Position numbers and translations under genes: made by a program | Part shown: piece by piece, positions 52,634 through 61,711 of the stretch | Numbering within the stretch: the stretch's first letter is position 1 | Layout: each line of letters opens with the position of its first letter | The notes under the pieces: model-generated | The model's database searches: none | What the model was told of the DNA's origin: nothing | The model's input: the letters and a program-made list of their open reading frames with translations, nothing else | From: Micavibrio sp. | Lineage (GTDB): Bacteria > Pseudomonadota > Alphaproteobacteria > Micavibrionales > UBA2020 | NCBI GenBank assembly: GCA_028283745.1 | Contig: JAPWJZ010000005.1 | Location: 62,001-126,000, forward strand | Length of the DNA: 64,000 nt | Direction of reading: 5' to 3'

Positions 52634-54441
52634 CAGGCCGTTTCCTTCATCATGCTGCCATACAGCCGCGCATAGGCCCCGCCGGATGCCAGCAAGGATT
52701 CATGCGTGCCGCTTTCAATGATATTGCCGTGCGACATGACGTAAATAATATCCGCCTTCATGATGGTGGACAGGCGGTGCGCCACCACAATCGTCGTGCG
52801 GCCTTTTTGCAGGCGCTCAAGCGCGGTCTGCACCAAACGTTCCGAATTCGCATCAAGGGCGGAAGTTGCTTCATCCAGCAATAAAATCGGCGCGTTGCGC
52901 AGCATGGCGCGCGCAATGGAAATGCGCTGGCGCTGGCCGCCTGAAAGCTTCACACCGTTTTCGCCGACTTTGGTATTGTAACCGTCCGTCTGCTCCATAA
53001 TGAAATCATGGGCGACGGCAAGCTTGGCGGCTTCCATCACTTCTTCATCGGTCGCACCGGGTTTGCCGTAGAGAATATTTTCGCGCAGCGTATCGGTGAA
53101 AATGGCAACTTCCTGGCTGACCAGCGCCATGTTAGCGCGCAGCGATTGCGTGGTGACATCGCGCACGTCCTGGCCATCAATGGTGATGCTGCCGCCGTTA
53201 ACATCATAAAAACGCGGGATGAGGTTAAGGATGGTGGATTTGCCCGCGCCTGATTCCCCGACCAGCGCCACAGTCTTGCCCGCCGGCGCAACGAAACTGA
53301 CGGAGTTGAGCGCATTTGTGCCATCTGCATACGTAAAGACGACGTTGTGGAATTCGATCGTGGAATCCTGCACCACCAGCGATTTTGCATCAGGCTTGTC
53401 GGCAATGGCGCGGGGCTCGTCCATCATTTTGAACATACGGTCAAGCGCGGCAAGGCCCATCTGGTTAATGTTGCTCAGGCGCGCAAGGCGCTTCATAGGC
53501 TCAAACGCCATGATGAAAGCCGTAATGAACGAGAATAATTTACCCGCCGTGCTATGACCTGCAATCACTTCGGAGCCGCCGTAGACGATGATGGTGACAA
53601 TGGCAAGGCCGCTCAGCAATTCGCCGATGGGCGCAAGAATGGCCGAGGTGCGGAAAGTGCGGTCCATCAACTTGTAGATATTTTCAATCACGCCGTGAAT
53701 GCGGCTGATTTCATATTCTTCCATGCCATAGGACTTAACATGGCGGCTGCCCTGAAAGGCCTGCCCCAGCATGCCCGTTAGCTCGCCCGTGGAAATTTGC
53801 GTATTGGTCGACACCTTGCGCAGCTTCTTGCCCAGCTTCATGACCGTATAGGCCGCCGCCGGAAAGACGAAGATGGAGATAATTGCCAGCTTCCAGTCCT
53901 GCATGAACATCACGCCGATAAGGAAGATAACGGTAAAGGTATTTTTGCCAAGGCCGGTCAGGCTTTCCGATACCGCGTTACGGATAAACAGCATGTCGCC
54001 GATAAAGCGCGACATCAGCTGTCCGCTGGGGTTGGCGTGGAAAAACGCGAGGTCGGAATGGATAAGGTGCGTGAACATGTCCCGCTGCATGTCGCTGACG
54101 ATGCGCTGGCTCAGGTTGTTCAGCAAAACGGTCTGGCCGTATGTTGCAGCGCCGCGAACAAGGAAGACGAACAGCACCGCACCCGCCACCGGCCACAGCA
54201 TCATTTTATCTTTCGCCGTAAAGACGCTGTCAATAATAGGCTCCAGCAATTTTGCCATTGCGCCCGTCATGGCGGCGGAAACCAGCATCATGAAAATAAC
54301 GGAAACAATGCGGGTCAACCGCGGGCGAATGTATTCGCGCATCATGCGCTGCATCAAAGGCACCGAGGCCGTCATTTCCATGTGCGGCTTGGCGGGCTTC
54401 TTGGGGGCTTCAGCCACGGGCTGGGCAGGTTGACTGGACAA
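52633..54441 (-). CDS. ABC exporter, MsbA/lipid-flippase type
   Basis: 602 aa half-transporter. Membrane domain (about 45-325) with six helices, then a nucleotide-binding domain: Walker A G-E-S-G-A-G-K-S-T (395-403), signature L-S-G-G-Q-R-Q-R, Walker B L-L-L-D-E-A-T-S-A-L-D and H-R-L-S-T. The MsbA-like group exports lipid A, lipids or drugs as a dimer. The start is a TTG at 54441 without a clear ribosome site; ATG 54381 is an alternative. Head of the four-gene coupled operon ending with the queuosine salvage gene. Confidence 0.9.
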   Translation of the reverse strand: MSSQPAQPVAEAPKKPAKPHMEMTASVPLMQRMMREYIRPRLTRIVSVIFMMLVSAAMTGAMAKLLEPIIDSVFTAKDKMMLWPVAGAVLFVFLVRGAATYGQTVLLNNLSQRIVSDMQRDMFTHLIHSDLAFFHANPSGQLMSRFIGDMLFIRNAVSESLTGLGKNTFTVIFLIGVMFMQDWKLAIISIFVFPAAAYTVMKLGKKLRKVSTNTQISTGELTGMLGQAFQGSRHVKSYGMEEYEISRIHGVIENIYKLMDRTFRTSAILAPIGELLSGLAIVTIIVYGGSEVIAGHSTAGKLFSFITAFIMAFEPMKRLARLSNINQMGLAALDRMFKMMDEPRAIADKPDAKSLVVQDSTIEFHNVVFTYADGTNALNSVSFVAPAGKTVALVGESGAGKSTILNLIPRFYDVNGGSITIDGQDVRDVTTQSLRANMALVSQEVAIFTDTLRENILYGKPGATDEEVMEAAKLAVAHDFIMEQTDGYNTKVGENGVKLSGGQRQRISIARAMLRNAPILLLDEATSALDANSERLVQTALERLQKGRTTIVVAHRLSTIMKADIIYVMSHGNIIESGTHESLLASGGAYARLYGSMMKETA

Positions 54442-54478
54442 AGTTTGTCTCTGTTCTTTGTTAATACTTTAAAAGTCG

Positions 54479-54493
54479 TGCTATACTATAGCA
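54479..54493. promoter_or_regulatory. palindromic bidirectional -10 region
   Basis: TGCTATACTATAGCA: 7-base arms around one central base, giving TATACT on the plus strand and TATAGT on the minus strand. A plus-strand -35 TTGTTA lies at 54458-54463 (18-base spacer). It probably serves both divergent genes, ABC exporter and patatin. An imperfect CGGGAT...ATCCCG repeat follows at 54496-54519. Confidence 0.5.
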
Positions 54494-54561
54494 ACGCGGG
54501 ATATTAGTCTCTAATCCCGGCTCTGTAAATAATAAACATAATAACAATTCCACGGAGTTCC

Positions 54562-55602
54562 ATGTTCGGAAAAGATAAAAAGCCTGTTGAAATCGCCCCC
54601 GCCAGCCCGGGCTTGAAAGCACAGCAAGAACAAACCCTGCATATGTCCACCCCTCCCCGCATCGGCCTTGCCCTTGGCAGCGGCCTGGCGCGCGGCTTTG
54701 CGCATATTGGTGTCATTCGCGCCCTGAAGCGCCATGGCATTGAACCAACCATTATTTCCGGCACGTCCATGGGCGCACTCATCGGCGGCGCATACCTTGC
54801 CAACCGGCTGGATGCGGTCGAGGAATGGGCGTATTCGCTCACCAAACTCAAGGTGCTGTCTTACCTCGACTTCCGCGTCAAGGCTTCCGGCCTTATCGGC
54901 GGGGAGCGTCTGGTAAAGCTGATGCTGGATCATTTCGGCGATGTAAAAGTCGAAGACCTGCCGAACCCTTTCATCGCCATCACGGCTGATCTTGTGACCG
55001 GCCACGAAGTCTGGCTGCGTCGCGGCCGCCTTGTGGATGTGATGCGTGCTTCCTTCTCCCTGCCCGGCATTTTCCCACCGGTTTTCATGAACAACCGCTG
55101 GCTGATTGATGGCGCGCTGGTCAACCCCGTGCCGGTTTCCGCCTGCACGGCCACCGGCGCACGCATGACGATTGCCGTCAACGTTTCCGGCGATATCATC
55201 GGCAAGGTCAAGCGCCCGGGCGAAACCATTCCCACGGTTGCGGGCTTCGACCTCCTTAACTTTGAAGGCGCGCCGCCACAGCTTGAAGAGGTAAAAAAGA
55301 AAGGCCTTGTGCAGCGCATCTTCCGCCGGGAAGAAGGCAGCCCCAGCATTTTCGGCGTCATGGTTTCATCGCTTAACATCGTGCAGGACCGCCTTGCGCG
55401 CTCTCGCCTTGCCGGCGACCCGCCCGACGTTCTTATCGTCCCGCGCATCGGCCACATCGGCCTCATGGAATTTGACCGCGCCGAGGAACTGATTGCCGAA
55501 GGCGAGGCCGCTGTCGAACGCGCGATGCCCGACATCAAGGCCGCTTACGCCATCCTCTGCTCCAACTACCATGAAGATGACCAGCTGCCCTATTCACCCT
55601 GA
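54562..55602 (+). CDS. patatin-like phospholipase (RssA/NTE type)
   Basis: 346 aa. Patatin fold: oxyanion-hole G-S-G-L-A-R-G (about 39-45), nucleophile elbow G-T-S-M-G with S69, and catalytic dyad Asp in D-G-A (D183) within L-I-D-G-A-L-V-N-P. These serine hydrolases act on acyl-lipids. No signal peptide is seen, so it is likely cytoplasmic or peripheral on the inner membrane. GGAG precedes the ATG. Divergent from a lipid-type ABC exporter operon containing two hydrolases, which hints at a shared lipid theme. Confidence 0.92.
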   Translation: MFGKDKKPVEIAPASPGLKAQQEQTLHMSTPPRIGLALGSGLARGFAHIGVIRALKRHGIEPTIISGTSMGALIGGAYLANRLDAVEEWAYSLTKLKVLSYLDFRVKASGLIGGERLVKLMLDHFGDVKVEDLPNPFIAITADLVTGHEVWLRRGRLVDVMRASFSLPGIFPPVFMNNRWLIDGALVNPVPVSACTATGARMTIAVNVSGDIIGKVKRPGETIPTVAGFDLLNFEGAPPQLEEVKKKGLVQRIFRREEGSPSIFGVMVSSLNIVQDRLARSRLAGDPPDVLIVPRIGHIGLMEFDRAEELIAEGEAAVERAMPDIKAAYAILCSNYHEDDQLPYSP

Positions 55603-55623
55603 TATTGGCGGCGAAAACAAAAA

Positions 55624-56154
55624 ATGGCGACCGTCTTTTCACATCCCGCCGTTCCCGTGGCACTCGCGCTTGCGCTGGGGCAAAAAACCATTCCGCGCCC
55701 GCTGCTGATTGCCGGCATCATTTCAAGCGTGCTGCCGGATGCCGATTGCTTCGGCTTTATCCTGCGCATTAAATATGAAAGCCAGTTCGGCCACCGCGGC
55801 TTTACGCATTCCATCGTCTTTGCGCTGCTTGTTGCCCTGCTATGGACATGGCGGAACAAGGAATTGCTGGCGGCACGCAAGACAGTATTTTTCTACACCT
55901 TCATCGCCGGCCTGTCGCACCCGCTGCTGGATGCGCTGACGAACGGCGGTCTTGGCGTTGCGCTACTCTGGCCGTTTTCGACTGAACGGTTTTTCTTTCC
56001 TGTGCAGCCCATTCCGGTATCGCCCATCGGCAAACGGTTCTTCTCCGAAGACGGCTTCAGCGTTTTTATCTCGGAACTGTCATTGATATGGCTGCCATGC
56101 CTTGCCCTTGGGGGCGCAGGTTTTTTGTCACGCACATTCGCAAAGAAGCCTTAA
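55624..56154 (+). CDS. YdjM/YbcI-type membrane-bound metal-dependent hydrolase
   Basis: 176 aa with about four membrane segments. DUF457-family motifs: S-S-V-L-P-D-A-D-C-F-G, F-G-H-R-G-F-T-H-S and S-H-P-L-L-D-A-L-T-N-G-G with L-L-W-P-F-S. The His/Asp residues probably bind metal. E. coli YdjM is LexA-regulated; no GAAC-N7-GAAC box is seen in the 21 bases before this gene, which probably shares the patatin transcript. Activity is not established. Confidence 0.88.
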   Translation: MATVFSHPAVPVALALALGQKTIPRPLLIAGIISSVLPDADCFGFILRIKYESQFGHRGFTHSIVFALLVALLWTWRNKELLAARKTVFFYTFIAGLSHPLLDALTNGGLGVALLWPFSTERFFFPVQPIPVSPIGKRFFSEDGFSVFISELSLIWLPCLALGGAGFLSRTFAKKP

Positions 56155-56158
56155 GCGC

Positions 56159-57088
56159 TTATTCCTTCATCCGCGCACGTTCGCGCTCGCGCAAGGCGGC
56201 TTCGGGCGTTTGCCAGATCAGGCTGTCCAGCACCCAGTTGGGGCGGATGCCTGCATAGCCTTGCGCCAGATGTTCCATGGCCTTGCGGCGCTGCTCCGGC
56301 GCCATGCCGGGCTTGAAGGCGCTGGCGTGGATGCCTTGCGTGATAAAGGCGGTATCAAGGTCAACGCCGACCGCGCCCGCGATATCATGCTGGATTGAAT
56401 CGCCGATGACGAGGATGCGCGACGGAATAACACCGTCAAACATGCCCAGCGCATAGCGGAAAATGGTTTTGTGCGGCTTGCCAATCAGGTGCGCCATGCC
56501 GCCCAGTTCATGGTAGCGCTTGGCGACCGCGCCGGGGCCAACCGCGCGTTCATGGCCGTATACCGTGACAAGGTCAGGGTTGGCGCAAATCGCGGGCAGT
56601 TTTTTGACGACGGCTTTTTTGAAGATGGGGTCAAGCTCTTCCACCTTGCGGGCGGGCGAGTCAAAGCTGGTGATGAGGATGAACTGCGCCTGCTCAATAT
56701 CTTCGACAACTTCGATATCAAGGTCGTTCAGCAGCGTACGGTCATTGTCGCGCGTAATCAGGTAGCATTTCTTGCCGAGGTTTTTGAAGGGCGTGTCTTT
56801 CTGCTCCTTCAAGCCCTGCCACGTCACTTCACCGGCGGTGACGACGGACTGGTACAGTGTCGGCTTGATGCCGAGCTTTTTCAAACGCTCCACGTTATCG
56901 TCCGACCGCTTGGCGGAGTTGGACAGAATGACAACCTGCTTCTTGCGCTGTTTCAAATGGTTCAGCACATCAATAACGCCGTCGTACGTCGCAACGCCGT
57001 TATGCAGCACGCCCCATTGGTCCATGATGAACCCGTCGTAGCTGTCCATCAGTTCGTAAAGTCCCTGGCAAAATACCATGGAAGACAT
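56159..57088 (-). CDS. HAD class IIA hydrolase, TIGR01459/NagD-like
   Basis: 309 aa. Motif I is the variant D-Q-W-G-V-L-H (D23) typical of this alphaproteobacterial class IIA subgroup; motif II V-I-L-S-N-S; motif III K-P-H-K-T; motif IV I-G-D-S-I-Q-H-D. A C2 cap lies between motifs II and III. NagD-type enzymes dephosphorylate nucleotides or sugar phosphates; the substrate is unknown. Starts five bases after the HIT gene on the same strand. Its stop is 4 bases from the convergent YdjM-like gene's. Confidence 0.9.
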   Translation of the reverse strand: MSSMVFCQGLYELMDSYDGFIMDQWGVLHNGVATYDGVIDVLNHLKQRKKQVVILSNSAKRSDDNVERLKKLGIKPTLYQSVVTAGEVTWQGLKEQKDTPFKNLGKKCYLITRDNDRTLLNDLDIEVVEDIEQAQFILITSFDSPARKVEELDPIFKKAVVKKLPAICANPDLVTVYGHERAVGPGAVAKRYHELGGMAHLIGKPHKTIFRYALGMFDGVIPSRILVIGDSIQHDIAGAVGVDLDTAFITQGIHASAFKPGMAPEQRRKAMEHLAQGYAGIRPNWVLDSLIWQTPEAALRERERARMKE

Positions 57089-57093
57089 CTGTT

Positions 57094-57558
57094 TTATTCC
57101 CCTCGTTGAAGCTGCGCGAAGCAGTCTTTAAGCTTTTGAATCTCCGCATTCTTCTTATCATCAGTATACGGAATTTCCTCCGCCTGTATAGCCCATACGG
57201 GCTTCGGCCAGGCGGCATCGGTCTGGTAGCGTGCAAAAATGTGGATGTGCAGCTGCGGCACCATGTTGCCCAGCGCTGCGGTATTGATTTTATCGGGCGC
57301 ATACAGCCTTTGCAGGGCTTTTTGCGCCAGTGCCATTTCGGCCATCAGCAGCGCCTGGTCTGCGGGCGCAAGGTCGCACATTTCCCGAATCCCTTCACGG
57401 CGCGGCACAAGGTAGAGCCAGGGCTGCACGCTGTCATTCTTCAGCGATACGCGGCACAGCGCCCAATCCTCAATGAAATGGGAGCTATCGGCGAGGCGGT
57501 GATCCATCGTAAACGTCACAGGCTGGTTATCCCTTTTAACAGGCACTTTAACTGCCAC
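57094..57558 (-). CDS. HIT-family nucleotide hydrolase/transferase
   Basis: 154 aa, GTG start. HIT motif reads Q-L-H-I-H-I (about 103-108), the form in which the first His of the triad is Gln, as in a common proteobacterial subgroup. Preceded by A-L-G-N-M-V-P. Further residues P-W-L-Y-L-V-P-R-R-E fit the nucleotide pocket. Likely hydrolyses adenosine-linked nucleotides such as Ap4A or AMP adducts. Coupled to the HAD gene after it. No strong ribosome site; a later ATG (57507) is possible but would cut the first strand. Confidence 0.85.
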   Translation of the reverse strand: MAVKVPVKRDNQPVTFTMDHRLADSSHFIEDWALCRVSLKNDSVQPWLYLVPRREGIREMCDLAPADQALLMAEMALAQKALQRLYAPDKINTAALGNMVPQLHIHIFARYQTDAAWPKPVWAIQAEEIPYTDDKKNAEIQKLKDCFAQLQRGE

Positions 57559-57672
57559 TGGCGGAATTCCGCTAAGGCACTAGTTTAAATGATGAATATG
57601 ACTATAAAAAAGCAAAAAAACAGTTAATATGCGCGTAATATGCTCGGCATGGCCGCAAAAAGGAGATTTTTA

Positions 57673-58740
57673 TTGAAAACCGCCTTCACACCACGCCCGG
57701 GCAAGACCTATACCCCCACCCATGACTTCATCCCCGAGCTTGGCACGGCCGAAGAAATCTTCCCCGGCCTGTACTGGATGCGCACGCCGCTGCCATTCGA
57801 GCTTGACCACGTGAACATCTGGCTGCTGAAAGGTCCTGATGGTTTCAGCATCATCGACACCGGCTTTAACTTTGAAGTCGCCCTGCAGGCGTGGGAGCGG
57901 GTTTTCGCCAACGTCATCGGCAGCACGAAAGTGGATAACCTTTTTATCACCCACTTCCACCCCGACCATTTCGGCCTTGGCGGCTGGGTGGCGGACCGCA
58001 CCAAGCTTATGCCGCAAATGACCGCGCCGGAATATAACATTGCGCAGTCGCTGACCGATCCTGAAATGCAAAAGACGCTGGAAAGCATTTACCGCCCCTA
58101 CTACGTCGCCGCCGGTTTAACGCCCGATTTGATGGACGATATGCTGGCACGCAGGTTTACGTACCAAAAAGTCGTCCACACCATTCCCGCCACCTTTACC
58201 GAAGTGAAACCGGGGCAAACCGTTACGCTTGGCGGCAAGGAATGGCTGGTGATTGACGGCTACGGCCACAGCCCGCAGCATGCCAGCCTTTATAACGCGG
58301 CGGATAAAATTTTCATCGCCGGCGACATGGTGCTGCCGGACATCAGTCCCAACATCAGCTTCTTTCCCGACAAGTATTTTTCGGCGGACCCCGTTGGCGT
58401 GTACCTTGAAACGCTCGACCGCATCAAGCGGCTGGTGCCGGATGATGTGGCCGTGCTGCCCTCCCACGGCGTGCCATTCCGCGGGCTGCATAAACGCATT
58501 GATGAACTGAAGTACCACCACGAGCGCCGCCTTGAAAAACTCCGCAAGGTTGTCGCCACCGGCCCCATGACGGCGCATCAGGCCATGGTCGGGCTTTTCT
58601 CCCACCGTATTCTCAGCCGCGCCAGCGACATCTTTTTTGCCCTTGGCGAAACGCTGGCGCACCTTGTTTACGAGGAAAAAGCCGGACGTATTCGCAAGAC
58701 GACCGAGAATGGCGTGGATAGCTACAGTATTCCGGCTTAA
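57673..58740 (+). CDS. metallo-beta-lactamase-fold hydrolase (MBLAC2/RNase-type family)
   Basis: 355 aa from TTG 57673: AAGGAG (57660-57665) is seven bases upstream, a better placement than for ATGs at 57640 or 57649. Metal motif T-H-F-H-P-D-H (H94, H96, D98, H99), later G-H-S-P-Q-H and D-M-V-L-P, and a C-terminal helical/winged-helix part as in LACTB2-like and glyoxalase II-related hydrolases. Probably cleaves thioesters or phosphodiesters; substrate unknown. Single gene. Confidence 0.88.
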   Translation: MKTAFTPRPGKTYTPTHDFIPELGTAEEIFPGLYWMRTPLPFELDHVNIWLLKGPDGFSIIDTGFNFEVALQAWERVFANVIGSTKVDNLFITHFHPDHFGLGGWVADRTKLMPQMTAPEYNIAQSLTDPEMQKTLESIYRPYYVAAGLTPDLMDDMLARRFTYQKVVHTIPATFTEVKPGQTVTLGGKEWLVIDGYGHSPQHASLYNAADKIFIAGDMVLPDISPNISFFPDKYFSADPVGVYLETLDRIKRLVPDDVAVLPSHGVPFRGLHKRIDELKYHHERRLEKLRKVVATGPMTAHQAMVGLFSHRILSRASDIFFALGETLAHLVYEEKAGRIRKTTENGVDSYSIPA

Positions 58741-58790
58741 GTGTCTGAATTTACTGGCCGCACACCGTAATAATATTACCAAAAACAAGG

Positions 58791-58819
58791 TTGACTTGTT
58801 ATTTCTGGTAAATTAATCT
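58791..58819 (+). promoter_or_regulatory. possible pepN promoter
   Basis: TTGACT (58791-58796), 17-base spacer, TAATCT (58814-58819). A GTAAT-AAT-ATTAC dyad lies just upstream at 58767-58779. Confidence 0.4.
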
Positions 58820-58865
58820 GCTATCTTACACAATTTTATAAACATAATACGTGGAGCATCCTCAC

Positions 58866-61643
58866 ATGGCCGCAAAGAAGGAATTCCTCTTTGACCCGCA
58901 CCGCAACCCGCTGTATCGCGATGATTATCGCCCGTCCGAATACAAAATTCCGAACGTCAAAATGCACATCGACCTTGATGAAGAAAAGACGGTCATCAAA
59001 AGCCATATCGACGTCATGCGCAACCCCGCCGCCGCAGCCCAGGGCGGCGCGCTGGTGCTGGATGGTGAAGACCTCCGCCTGCTCGACCTGAAAATCACCG
59101 AAAACGGCAAGACCCGCGCACTCGACAAAAGCGAGTACATCGTCACCGACAAAAACCTGATTTTAAAGAACCCGCCGGCCCAGCCTTTTTCGCTCGACAT
59201 CACGACAGAAGTAAACCCGACCGAAAACACCACCCTCAGCGGCATTTACATGGCGGGCGATGTTTTCTGCTCACAATGCGAAGCGCAGGGCTTCCGCCGT
59301 ATTACCTATTTCCTCGACCGTCCGGATAACCTTGCCACCTTTGACGTGACGATGGAGGCAGACAAGGCGCGCTTCCCCATCCTCCTTTCCAACGGCAACG
59401 GCGAATACAAAAATACGACCGACCTTGGCAATGGCCGCCACAGCATCAGCTGGAACGACCCGTGGCCGAAGCCGAGCTACCTCTTCGCCGTCGTCGCCGG
59501 CGACATGAAAGTGATGGAAGATACCTTCACCACCATGAGCGGCAAAAACGTCGACCTGCGCATTATCGTGCAGCCGGGTTACGAAGATAAAATCGAATGG
59601 GCCATGGGTTCCATCAAACGCGCCATGAAGTGGGATGAAGAACGCTATGGCCGCGAATACGACCTTGATGTTTTCCACATCGCCGTCGTCGATAAATTCA
59701 ACGCGGGCGCGATGGAAAACAAGGGCCTTAACGTCTTCAACGTCTCCCTCCTCGTCGGCAGCCCCGAAACCTCGACGGATGACGAGCTGATCAACATCGA
59801 AGCCGTCATCGGCCATGAATACTTCCACAACTATTCCGGCGACCGCGTGACCGTGCGCGACTGGTTCGAGCTGACCTTGAAGGAAGGCTTCACCGTGCTG
59901 CGCGACCGCCAGTTCACGGAAGACATGCACTCCAAATCCATCAAGCGCATCGAAGATGCCGTTGATCTCCGCGACCGCCAGTTCATGGAAGATGCCAGCC
60001 CCCTGTCCCACCCCATCCGCCCCGACAAGGTGGAAGAGTTTGACAACATTTACACCGGCACCATCTACGAAAAAGGCTCGCATGTGCTGGGCATGATGCA
60101 CACCATGTTTGGCGAAGCCACATGGCGCAAGGGTACGGATGAATATTTCTCCCGCTTTGACGGGCAGGCCGTCACCTGCGACGATTTCATCAACGTCATG
60201 GAAGAAACATCCGGCAAGGACCTGACGCAGTTCCGCACATGGTACAGCCAATCCGGCACGCCGGAAATTTCCTACCACGGCACATATGATGCCGCGACAA
60301 AAACCTATACGCTGACGCTCTCGCAGCTGACGCGCCCGACGCCCGATCAGGCGGATAAAGAAAACCTGCACATTCCCGTCGCCGTCGGCCTTATTGGCCA
60401 GTCCGGCAAGGATGTGCCGCTGACGCTGAAGGGCGAAGCCGCCGGTGCCCAAACCACGCGTGTACTGGAATTGACCGAAACCGCGCAGACATTTGTATTC
60501 GAAAATGTCTCCGGCCCCGTCGTCCCGTCCATCCTGCGCGGCTTCTCTGCTCCGGTAAAAGTCGCAACACAGCCGACGGATGAAGAGCTTATCTTCCGCA
60601 TGGCGCATGACAGCGACGGCTACAATAAATACGAAGCGACCGAGCGCCTGATGATCAAGACGCTGCACAGCCTTATTAAAGACGTGCAGGACGACCTGCC
60701 GCTGAAGCTGAGCCGCGAGTTCCTTGAAGCCTACGGCACTAATGTTACCAACGCGCTGGACGGCGACATCGCCTTCAACGCCAAGGCGCTGGCAATGCCC
60801 AGCTACGGCCTGGTGACGCAGGACCTCAAAACCCTCGACCCTGAAGCCGTAAACGAGGCGTTGTCGTTTATGCGCAAAACGCTGGCGACGACGTTTGAAG
60901 GCGACTTCCGCAAAATTTATGCCGCCACCGCAACCCCTGCCGCGGAGACGTATGACGTTACCCCAGCGCAGGTCGGCCGCCGCGAGCTGCATAATGTCAG
61001 CCTGTCCTTCCTCGGCAAAATCGGCACGCCCGAAATGGCCGCAACCGCCGAAGGCCAGTATTATTCCGCCACAAACATGACGGAACGTCTGGCTGCGCTT
61101 GCTACCCTGTCGCGCATTGCGCCGTCGGGCGGTGCGGATACGCGTCAGGCCGCCCTTGACCACTTCTACGAGAAGTTCAAGGACAACAATAACGTCGTCG
61201 GCAAATGGCTGTCGCTGAATGCCGGTATTCCGGATGGCGACCCGCTACAGCGCGTGAAAGACCTGATGAAGCACCCAAGTTTCGATGAAACCAACCCGAA
61301 CAAAGTTTACGCCCTGATCGGCGGCTTCATCGGCGGTAACCCGACCGTGTTCCATGACACCAAAGGCGATGGCTATAAATTCCTTGCCGATACCGTCATT
61401 CACCTGAACGAGGTCAATGCCAAAACCGCCACCAACCTTGCCAAGCGCTTCACCCAGTTCAAGCGCTACGATGCCGAGCGGCAGAACCTGATGATCCAGC
61501 AGATGGAACGCATCATGGAAACGCCCCAGCTCGATGTCGGCATCAAGGAAATTCTTGGCAAAGCCCTCGATACCGTCGAAAAGAAAAAGCCCACCAACGA
61601 CAACGCCGCCAAATTCGGCGCCGCTTCGAAAAAGCTGGGCTGA
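58866..61643 (+). CDS. pepN: aminopeptidase N (M1 family)
   Basis: 925 aa from ATG 58866 (GGAG nine bases upstream). Zinc site H-E-Y-F-H at 317-321 with the downstream Glu, and exopeptidase motif G-A-M-E-N at 281-285. Four-domain PepN layout with helical C-terminal part; starts without signal peptide, so cytoplasmic. Removes N-terminal residues from peptides late in protein turnover. Length is close to that of E. coli PepN. Single gene with its own terminator. Confidence 0.97.
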   Translation: MAAKKEFLFDPHRNPLYRDDYRPSEYKIPNVKMHIDLDEEKTVIKSHIDVMRNPAAAAQGGALVLDGEDLRLLDLKITENGKTRALDKSEYIVTDKNLILKNPPAQPFSLDITTEVNPTENTTLSGIYMAGDVFCSQCEAQGFRRITYFLDRPDNLATFDVTMEADKARFPILLSNGNGEYKNTTDLGNGRHSISWNDPWPKPSYLFAVVAGDMKVMEDTFTTMSGKNVDLRIIVQPGYEDKIEWAMGSIKRAMKWDEERYGREYDLDVFHIAVVDKFNAGAMENKGLNVFNVSLLVGSPETSTDDELINIEAVIGHEYFHNYSGDRVTVRDWFELTLKEGFTVLRDRQFTEDMHSKSIKRIEDAVDLRDRQFMEDASPLSHPIRPDKVEEFDNIYTGTIYEKGSHVLGMMHTMFGEATWRKGTDEYFSRFDGQAVTCDDFINVMEETSGKDLTQFRTWYSQSGTPEISYHGTYDAATKTYTLTLSQLTRPTPDQADKENLHIPVAVGLIGQSGKDVPLTLKGEAAGAQTTRVLELTETAQTFVFENVSGPVVPSILRGFSAPVKVATQPTDEELIFRMAHDSDGYNKYEATERLMIKTLHSLIKDVQDDLPLKLSREFLEAYGTNVTNALDGDIAFNAKALAMPSYGLVTQDLKTLDPEAVNEALSFMRKTLATTFEGDFRKIYAATATPAAETYDVTPAQVGRRELHNVSLSFLGKIGTPEMAATAEGQYYSATNMTERLAALATLSRIAPSGGADTRQAALDHFYEKFKDNNNVVGKWLSLNAGIPDGDPLQRVKDLMKHPSFDETNPNKVYALIGGFIGGNPTVFHDTKGDGYKFLADTVIHLNEVNAKTATNLAKRFTQFKRYDAERQNLMIQQMERIMETPQLDVGIKEILGKALDTVEKKKPTNDNAAKFGAASKKLG

Positions 61644-61661
61644 TCGCCTTTTTGAAGACAA

Positions 61662-61700
61662 AAAAAGCCCCGGCAGCTCAAAAGCGTGCCGGGGCTTTTT
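61662..61700. terminator. terminator between pepN and the PhnP-like gene
   Basis: AAAAAGCCCCGGCA (61662-61675) pairs with TGCCGGGGCTTTTT (61687-61700), 11-base loop, T-runs both ways; it probably serves both convergent genes. Confidence 0.9.
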
Positions 61701-61711
61701 AATGCAGACTG

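Noticed and set aside
59900..59985. R-D-R-Q-F-x-E-D repeated within PepN as an internal duplication
   Set aside because: E. coli PepN has the same two related segments at this position, so it is a normal family feature.
59271..61163. 630-codon minus-strand frame opposite pepN
   Set aside because: Shadow ORF within pepN; composition is typical of antisense frames and there is no recognisable domain.
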